DNA of 64,000 nt from Cycas panzhihuaensis (lineage: Eukaryota; Cycadophyta). The stretch lies in contig CM041465.1 in the NCBI GenBank assembly GCA_023213395.1, positions 222,587,741 to 222,651,740 on the forward strand. The letters are read 5' to 3'. A program made the position numbers and the translations under genes. Positions 57,111 to 64,000 of the stretch are shown one piece after another (position 1 is the first letter of the stretch; every line of letters begins with the position of its first letter). The notes under the pieces are model-generated. The model saw nothing but the letters and a program-made list of their open reading frames with translations. It did no database searches and was not told the origin of the DNA.

Positions 57111-60100
57111 ATGAATGTAAAGTTTAAGGTGGAAAAATTCAATGTCAAAAACAACTTTGAGTTATAGAACCTAAAAGCATATGATGTTCTAGTATAACAA
57201 AGATTGTACAGAACTTTGGAAGGTAATTAAAGAAACCCATAGGGACGATGACAAATAGGATGATCTAGACAAAAGGGCTCTTACCATAATATGATTATGC
57301 TTTGCATATAAAGTTCTATTTAACATCATAGAGGAGAAGACAACAGCATGATTATAGACCCAATTAGAAGGCTTATACATGACCAATTCAGTGACGAATC
57401 GAATCTACTTGAAGAAGCAATTGTACTTATTACAAATGAAGGAAGATACAAATTTTTTTTATCATTTAAATATTTTTAATACTCTTATTTATTAGTTGGC
57501 TAATATCAGTATCAAGATTAAGGATGAGGACAAGGTTGTTACGTTGTTATATTCATTACTAGAATTTTAGGATAATATTATCACCTCAACTAGTTTTAGC
57601 ACTACAAATAATTTAGACTATGATCTCGTTGTGAATGCTTTACTAAAGAAAGAGGTGAGAAGGAAGTCCAGTCTTAAAACCTCCACACCAGAAGCTATAA
57701 TAACAAGGGGTAGAATAATTAAGAGAGGATAAAGCTCTAGGAAATCATTGAGATCAAAGTCAAAATACAAGAAAAGCAAGCTCCAATGTTGATACTGTAA
57801 TAAAATATGTTACCTCAAGAAGGATTACTACAAAAGGAAGGAGTTCTAGAAAAAGGAAGATCCTACCAAGGTGGCTAATTAGGGAGTTAAATCAAGGTAT
57901 AGATGATGATGTCTTGGTTGCTTATATATCCCATTATCATCATGATTAGTTATTGGATTTGGGTGCTTCACACCATGTATCTACATAAGAGTTGGTTTTT
58001 ATTGTACTAACCTCTTGATGGTGGTGATGTGCTTATAGGAAATAAAAATTCCTATAAGACAGTGAGCATTGGTAGTATCAAATTTAAAATATTTGATGGT
58101 GTAGTGAGAATATTAACTGAAGTTAAATATGTACCATATCTAAAAAAGAATCTAATTTCCTTGGGTGAATTAGATTCTGGTGGTTATAAGTACACAAGTC
58201 ATGAAGGAGTCTTGAAGGTATCAAAGGGTGCCTTGGTTGTTATGAAAGCCTTAAAGAAAGGAAACCTTTACATTTTAGTGGGATGTACAGATGTTAGCCA
58301 TGCCACTACAACATCAAAGACTATAGAAGATCCAGCTCAATTATAGCATCAGAGACTTAGGCACATGAGTGAGAGAGAACTTAAGGTGCTAATGAACCAT
58401 AAGTTACTTCCTAATTTGTAACTTTCAGATTTGACATTTTGTAAACATTATGTTTTTGGAAAGTAGTATAGACTTAGGTTTTAAGTAGGGAGTCATACTA
58501 GTAAAGGTGTTTTAGATTATGTACATTCAGATGTGTGGGGACCAGCCCCTACAATATCTTATGGACGATTATTATACTTTATCATATTTACAAATGATTA
58601 CTCTAGAAATATATGGGTCTATTTTTTAAAAAGAAAATCTAAAGTTTTCAGTGTGTTTAAGCAGTTCAAGACTCTGGTTGAGAAGAGCACTAGCAGGTTA
58701 ATCAAATGTTTAAGAACTAATAATGGATGTGAGTTTAACTCTTTGGAGTTTAAGGACTATTGCAGAGAAGTTGGGATCAAAAGACATAAGACCACTAGCT
58801 ATACTCTGCAGTAAAGTGGTATAGCTAAGTGTATGAACAAGACACTCTTGAAAAGAGTGAGAAGCATGTTGAGTAATGCAGGAGTGGAGCAGGCCTTATG
58901 GGTAGAAGATATTCAAACAACTTATTATTTAGTAAATAGGTCACCATCACTTGCACTAGACTACAAGATTCCTGAAGAGATGTAAACTAGACATCCATGT
59001 GACTATTCAAATTTGAAACTTTTCTATTCTAATGCTTATGCCTTGACTAATAAAAATCAATGTTCAAAGTTAGACCTAAAATCCAAGAGATGTATCTTTA
59101 TTACTTATGGTAATAAAGATGGTGTGAAGAAATATAGGTTGTGGGATCCTACTACCCATAAAATCACTATTAATAAAGATGTTGTGTTTGATGAATCTCC
59201 TTTTCTAAAATCAAATAGTGTAGAAGTTAATATGAAACAAGAGCAAAAAATTGAACATTAACAGGTCAAGCTTGAGACCTAGCCATCTTTAGAAATGAAA
59301 AAGTAGGAAGAGATTTTTAAAGATGAATCTGTAATAGATTTATAAAAGTATGTGGATACTCCTCCACCAACTGTTAGAAGATCTACATGAGTCATCCATC
59401 CACCTTATAGATACAGTCTTTCTATTTCTATTACTTTGGTTTCTAATGATGATGAGACTACATGCTATCAGGAAGTAGTAAATGATATCCATGGTGAGAA
59501 GTGGAAGAGGGCTATAGAAGAAGAGATAGATGCTTTGAAGAAAAATAATTCATGGGACTTGGTAGAACTTCCACATGGAATGAAGACTATTGGTTGCAAG
59601 TGGGTTTTCAAGAAGAAAATAGATGTTGATGGAAAGGTTGATAACTATAGGGCAAGACTGGTGGCTAAAGGCTTTACATAGAAAGAAGAAATTGATTGTT
59701 ATGAGATCTTTTAACCAGTTGTTAAACTTATTTCAATATGGGTTCTATTAGCATTAGTAGCTTCTCTTGACTTGGAGTTAGAGTAGTTAGATATAAAAAT
59801 AACTTTTTGCATGGAGATTTAGATGAGGAGATATATATGGATTAGCCAGAAGAGTTTGTACATGATGGTAGAAAAAGACTTGTTTATAAGCTCAAGAAAT
59901 CATTATATGGCCTAAAGCAATCACCCAAGCAATGGTATAAGAAGTTTGATGCCTTCATGAAGAGCTAAATTTTTAAAAGAAATGAGTATGATCATTGTGT
60001 TTACTTTAAATTCTTAGATAATGGCTTATTCATTATCTTGGTATTATATATTGATGGCATGTTGGTTGCAAGCAAGAGTATGGAAAAAATCAATAAGTTA

Positions 60101-61070
60101 AAGGCTCACTTAGTTAGGACTTTTGATATGAAGGATCTAGGAGCTGCAAAATAGATCTTAAGCATGGAGATACACAAAGACAAGAAAAATAGTAAGCTAA
60201 GGTTATCATAGCAGAAATATGTGGAGAAGGTACTAACTAGATTTAGTATAGAAAATATGAAACCAATTAGTATCCCGTTGGCTTCCAATTTCAAGCTTTC
60301 TTTGAGTATGAGTCCTAGTAGTAAAGAAGAAAAGGATTATATGAGTCCTAGTAGTGAAGAAGAAAAGGATTATATGTCTCATGTACCTTATACCAGTGCA
60401 TTAGAAAGTTTGATGTATACCATAGTATGTACAAGACCTAACATTTCATATGCATTCAGTGTACTTAGCAAGTTTATGGAAAATCTAGGAAAGGAATATT
60501 GAACAATAGTAAAATGGGTGCTTCAGTATTTAAGGGGCACAAGTAACCATTACATCACCTTTAGTGGTATAGGTAATTAGGTTTGTGGATATGTTGATTC
60601 AAACATTGCAAGAGATTTAGATAAGAGAAGGTCTACTTTGAGTTATGTGTTTACTCTTACAAATGGTCCTATTAGTTGGATGTCAAAATTATAGAGTACA
60701 ATTCTATTAGCAACTACAGAAGCAGAATATGTTACTGTAGCATATACTTATAAGGAAGCAATCTAGTTGCAGGGTCTATCAGTTGAGCTTAGAAGGAAAT
60801 AAGAAAAGGTAAAGGTATTTTGTGATAGTCAAAGTGTTATTTACTTAGCAAAGAATCTAACTTATCATAGTAGGACAAAGCATATTGCTCTTAAGTACCA
60901 TTTTATTAGACAAGTTATGGAAGCAAGTGGAGTGGCACTTAAGAAAGTTAACATAAAATAAAATTATGCTAACATGTTCACAAAATGAGTACTATTAGAG
61001 AAATTTAAATAGTACCTAACTTCTCTTAGTTTGTAAAAAAAGTGATGAATGGTCTAAGAAAGGTATCAAG
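57111..61070 (+). pseudogene. CO-D gag-pol relic
   Basis: Starts ATGAATGTAAAGTTTAAGG. Gag and the zinc knuckle are decayed. The protease loop near 57,950 is shifted. Longer open stretches are the integrase N-terminal region (GGDVLIGNKNSYKTVSI, 58,029-58,346), the integrase core (58,533-58,814), its C-terminal part (QCSKLDLKSKRCIFITYGNK, 59,013-59,261) and the RT start (WKRAIEEEIDALKKNNSWDL, 59,436-59,681). The catalytic YxDD near 60,045 reads YIDG, so RT is dead by a different change from CO-A (YIND). RNase H relics lie at 60,480-60,960. Many TAG stops. Confidence 0.8.
60308..60373 (+). repeat. 33-bp in-frame tandem duplication in CO-D
   Basis: ATGAGTCCTAGTAGTxAAGA...GATTAT occurs twice in direct succession (60308-60340 and 60341-60373), encoding MSPSS-[KE]-EEKDY twice. 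CO-A has a single diverged unit. Confidence 0.85.
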
Positions 61071-61093
61071 TAAATTGTTATCAAGATGGAGAT

Positions 61094-61322
61094 TGTTAGA
61101 TAATGTGACAATAATGTTTTGGAGGTAAAATTTTTGGCAAGTTGGCAGCACAGTTTCCCCATAAACTTTCACAGGGGGATCCAAGGAGGGCGAGACCCCC
61201 TTAACTAGGGGGTATGGGGGGTGTCGGAACACCCCCTGTAAATGGGGGTTGGGGGTGGTAGCCCTTGACCCAGAAATCTAACGATGTAAAACATACTAAA
61301 TTATAAAGAGAATCAGGGTCGT
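61094..61322 (+). repeat. CO-D 3' LTR, truncated
   Basis: Starts TGTTAGATAATGTGACAAT after GATGGAGAT and matches the family to AATCAGGGTCGT. It then stops where GY4 begins. Any remainder would be beyond the window. Confidence 0.82.
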
Positions 61323-61668
61323 TATAACATAACCCCACCTTTCCTTAGTATTAGCGAGCAAGAGCCACCAACAAGTAAGGATTAGGGTGTATATTAAGAT
61401 GTGTGTATAGACCGCTAAGCCGTCTAATAAGATGTAAGGCCGCTAGGGCCACCAATAGAATCATAAGGATGAAGACCCTTACTTGTGTATTTAAAGGGTT
61501 AAATCACTTGTAATGTTGTCGAGTATGGTATCTTGAAAGAAAAAGTACTTCGTTACTCATTTTGGTGATTCACTATCTATGATCTGCTTGTGCATTTGCA
61601 TTATTTTGGCTTTATTTTCTGCTAATTTTCATACCTACAAGTCCAGATTTCTGAGAAGGAACAGTCCA
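61323..61668 (+). repeat. GY4 5' LTR
   Basis: About 346 bp. TATTTAAAGGG near 61,490 is the likely TATA box. It ends GGAACAGTCCA. The initial TG appears as TA, as in several other LTRs here. A degraded relative lies at 55,850-56,209. Confidence 0.62.
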
Positions 61669-61670
61669 AG

Positions 61671-61682
61671 TGGTATCAAAGC
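61671..61682 (+). other. GY4 primer-binding site, variant
   Basis: TGGTATCAAAGC differs from the initiator Met-tRNA site by one G/A. The degraded copy at 56,212 also has A at that position, so the variant may be native to the family. Confidence 0.6.
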
Positions 61683-62268
61683 TATATCACGATCATGGGA
61701 AGCTACCCAGAAAAGTAAATTTTTTTTTCCTATATGATTGAGTACTCTCTCTACCTAGGTAGATATTAAAAAAAGACCTTCACTTAGTACTCTCTCCAAG
61801 GAGATTGTGGAACGGTAGCAGGACAGATTAGAGGTCACGAAGTGAAGGGGAATTTCTTCCTTTAGGTAATGAAAGCAATTTGTTTCTTCTGCTTTCAATT
61901 CAATTTTTAGTTTTCTTTTTTTACATTGAGTTATATTCCAAGGATAGATAACACTGTTGGGTGGCTACCCTTTGTTTCCCCTCCTACCTCTCCTTCTTGG
62001 GTAGATAACATTGCTGGGAGGCTACCCAAGTAGTTAGGTAAAGACCCTATGCTGGGGGTCTTTAAATATCATAGGGATCTGTCATTCTGGCTAAGTATAT
62101 TGTGGCTTTTTTGCCCCTTGCGTGAAGGACTGGAGATAACACTCTTGAACTAAGCCCTAGACAGAACCTGGCTATGGAAGTGTGCCTCCACATACCTTTG
62201 GGTATATAGGAGGACCCATTTAGGATCCTAAAACCCTCCCTAGTATAGGTAAACTATCGGCCATTGAA

Positions 62269-62357
62269 GTCTTATAGTGTAGTGGTTAGCGGTTAGTGCC
62301 ACGAAGTTACCTGCCCCAAACTTTTGCATCAAAAATTTATTGGCAGGCCTATAAGAC
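62269..62357 (+). other. tRNA-like fold in the GY4 leader
   Basis: GTCTTATAG (62269-62277) and CTATAAGAC (62349-62357) form a perfect 9-bp terminal stem, 89 nt overall. An inner stem CCTGCC/GGCAGG (62310-62315 and 62342-62347) stacks against it with one base between. The 5' part, TAGTGTAGTGGTTAGCGG, matches a tRNA A-box/D-arm. A proper B-box and anticodon arm are not visible. It could be a tRNA-derived SINE relic or a structured leader signal. Confidence 0.45.
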
Positions 62358-62494
62358 CAAGCACACCTCAACTTTTAGTGGGTAGGACACACCTGATCAT
62401 TTCCACCCTTCTTCACCTGCCCTGGTCTTAATTAAGATCACAAACCACTTACTGCTTGAATTTAAAACTTGTTACAATAGTTAAGCTTCCAAGA

Positions 62495-62580
62495 CTAAAA
62501 AAATAAAAAAAAGAAAAAAAGAAAAAAGAAAAAAAAAGAAAAAGAAAAAAAGAAAAAAGAAAAGAAAAGAAAAAAAAAAA
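62495..62580 (+). repeat. A/G microsatellite
   Basis: Runs of A interrupted by single G (AAAAAAAGAAAA type) for about 85 bp, in the GY4 leader. Confidence 0.85.
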
Positions 62581-62991
62581 TCCACCTAGCTATTACTCAT
62601 GGTGTAAAAAGGAAAAATTGTACTTATAACTCATATACCTCAATTTGATCAGCATATCATAAGGGTCATTTTGTACTAGGTTAGATTGTGCCCCTAATTT
62701 TCACTCTTTTTTGTACCTAGGCCACTGGTAGGCCCCACCACTTCAAATTCATCTTAAAACTCATACGCCCCATTTTGATGCATTTTTTGTGCTCTTTCTA
62801 GTAGGCCAAATATCTTGCTTATGTAATTTGGGATCAACAGATTATAGACATCCCACATCCCCTTATTTGCCCCTTCTTTCCCTATAACAACTCCCTATTC
62901 TTATATCATATTCTTTCTTACTCTATCCCACTTCGTTTATTTCCATTCTCTCTACTTGTTCCCACTTCTTAAATCCCTTTCTTTAGCTCCA

Positions 62992-63767
62992 ATGGCAAAA
63001 ACTCAAATAGAGAAAATTTTTGAGTTGATCAATGACTTGTTTAACTTCAAAACAGAGGTCAACAATAGACTCAATGGTATGCCTACCAAATCTGACCTGG
63101 ATGACACTAGGCAAGAGATTCTTAGTCATCTTTAGTAGTTGTTGCCAACTCAACTCCAAAGCACGGGAACTTCTAACTCAATAGGCAACCAACCTCCCCC
63201 TTTCAAGGAAGCAATATAGGAGGTTCTCCACCAAAACAGCCCTTTTTCCACTATAAAATCAAAATTCCTACCTTTGATCTAGATGTGAATAGAGAGTGCA
63301 CTCGAAGCTGGATTAATAAGTTAGAATCCTACTTCACTCTTCACCCAATGTTAGAAGATGACCAACTCTTATACACTTCCATTCACTTAGATGGTCGAGC
63401 TCACCATTGGTTTAACTAGTAGAAGTAAGAATATCCCTCTCACCAAATATGGTCCCACTTCACTAGTTATTTCTTTGAATAATATGAAGATACATGGAAT
63501 TAATCTTTCTTCACACAACTCACTCAGCTTAAGCAGACCTCAATTATAGAGGCTTACATGGATGAATTGCAAGCCTTATATAATCGCGCGCCACAAAGCC
63601 AAAACTTAGACAAACAAAACGTGATTGATATTTATGTGGTGGGACTCCAAGACCGTATTCAAATGAGATTAAAGAGAATGGTAATCTACTCCCTTAAGGA
63701 AGCTTTCAAGTGGGCCTATGCAGTAGAAGCTGAGTTTGTAACAGACAGACCCTCAACTATTTGTTAG
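62992..63767 (+). pseudogene. gag: GY4 gag relic
   Basis: ATG at 62992 opens MAKTQIEKIFELINDLFNFK, a helical N-terminus. After two TAG stops and a frameshift before about 63,250 the gag domain reads KIPTFDLDVNRECTRSWINK, then LLYTSIHLDGRAHHWF, ending in a 69-residue open stretch (63,558-63,767) with IIEAYMDELQALYNRAP. The order matches Gypsy gag. At least six stops. The start was chosen as the first Met of the continuous helical segment. Confidence 0.7.
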
Positions 63768-64000
63768 GATAACTGTTGGTCCTCATGCACTCAACAATCA
63801 GACTTCTAGTGACCTTGACCTTGATTTGATGATGCCTCTCATCCTCAAGTTGACTTCACACGTCCTTGACCATGACAGGATGATTTCACCTACCCATCTA
63901 CTGATCGCCAGAATGATGACATATCCATTAAAGAGTCCAAATTTCTCAAGCTAAAGCACAACACTAACTAGAGGATGGCCTTTGTATGTAGTGTGCATAA
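63768..64000 (+). other. GY4 interior at window end
   Basis: Asp/Pro-rich short frames with no domain. It would continue gag toward a zinc knuckle beyond the window. Confidence 0.35.

Larger units (their letters stand above)
56389..61322 (+). mobile_element. CO-D: Copia retrotransposon, sister of CO-A, 3' LTR truncated
   Basis: 5' LTR 56389-57025, primer site 57028-57040, gag-pol relic 57,111-61,070, and 3' LTR from 61,094 that stops at 61,322 where GY4 begins. The sequence is clearly the same family as CO-A throughout. No target duplication can be read because the right end is missing. Unlike CO-A it carries a 33-bp in-frame duplication before RNase H. Confidence 0.87.
61323..64000 (+). mobile_element. 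GY4: Gypsy element, 5' part, runs off the window
   Basis: LTR 61,323-61,668, primer site 61,671, a 1.3-kb leader with a tRNA-like fold and a purine tract, and decayed gag from 62,992. It interrupts the CO-D 3' LTR. Pol and the second LTR would lie past 64,000. The left edge reads TATAACATAACCCC and is placed where CO-D LTR similarity ends. Confidence 0.7.

Noticed and set aside
62269-62357. Considered as a functional tRNA gene
   Set aside because: No proper B-box, anticodon arm or CCA-compatible end; only an A-box-like segment and terminal stems.

Overview
This window looks like nuclear DNA from a vascular plant with a large, repeat-rich genome. Nearly all of it is LTR retrotransposons of the Ty3/Gypsy and Ty1/Copia types. 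Plant markers are initiator-Met-tRNA primer sites (TGGTATCAGAGC), a chromodomain-type Gypsy element, and a plant mobile domain (PMD) pseudogene. I see no convincing host housekeeping gene, rRNA, CRISPR array or organellar insert. The species cannot be named from the sequence alone. Element names used here (GY0-GY4, CO-A to CO-D) are local labels.

Layout. (1) 1-7,260 is a GC- and CpG-rich block unlike the rest. It holds a decayed PMD gene on the minus strand (500-2236), a compact RNase HI-like ORF on the plus strand (3396-3803) with all four catalytic acidic residues, two strong hairpins, and an inverted copy of the PMD gene's 3' end at 6785-7260. (2) 7,875 to about 19,660 is GY0, a minus-strand Gypsy relic whose RT/RNase H is deleted. 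GY1, a nearly complete plus-strand chromovirus-like element (8069-14831), is inserted in it. (3) About 21,200-30,760 is GY2, a minus-strand Gypsy relic split by CO-A (25042-30375, perfect TATTA target duplication). (4) 30,561-33,053 is AT-rich spacer with a 29-bp minisatellite and a dispersed repeat. (5) 33,054-51,198 is a three-level nest: CO-B (+) contains GY3 (-) in its 3' LTR, and GY3 contains CO-C (+) in its protease codons. Target duplications support every level. (6) 51,199-56,388 is AT-rich spacer with a G-poor kilobase, a second copy of the dispersed repeat and a degraded GY4-type LTR. (7) 56,389-61,322 is CO-D, a sister of CO-A. Its 3' LTR is cut by GY4 (61,323 to the window end), which has an LTR, primer site, structured leader and decayed gag.

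How the parts work together. Each element encodes, or once encoded, gag (capsid), protease, reverse transcriptase, RNase H and integrase. None has an intact pol. Decay is dominated by C-to-T/G-to-A change: stops are mostly TAG or TAA where Gln or Trp is expected, LTR ends TG have become TA, and target duplications differ by C/T. This fits long residence in methylated heterochromatin. GY1 is the clearest case, with one gag-pol frame of about 1,500 codons and eight transition-type stops but no frameshift. The features most worth a second look are the RNase HI/PMD block, the three-level nest and the tRNA-like fold in the GY4 leader.
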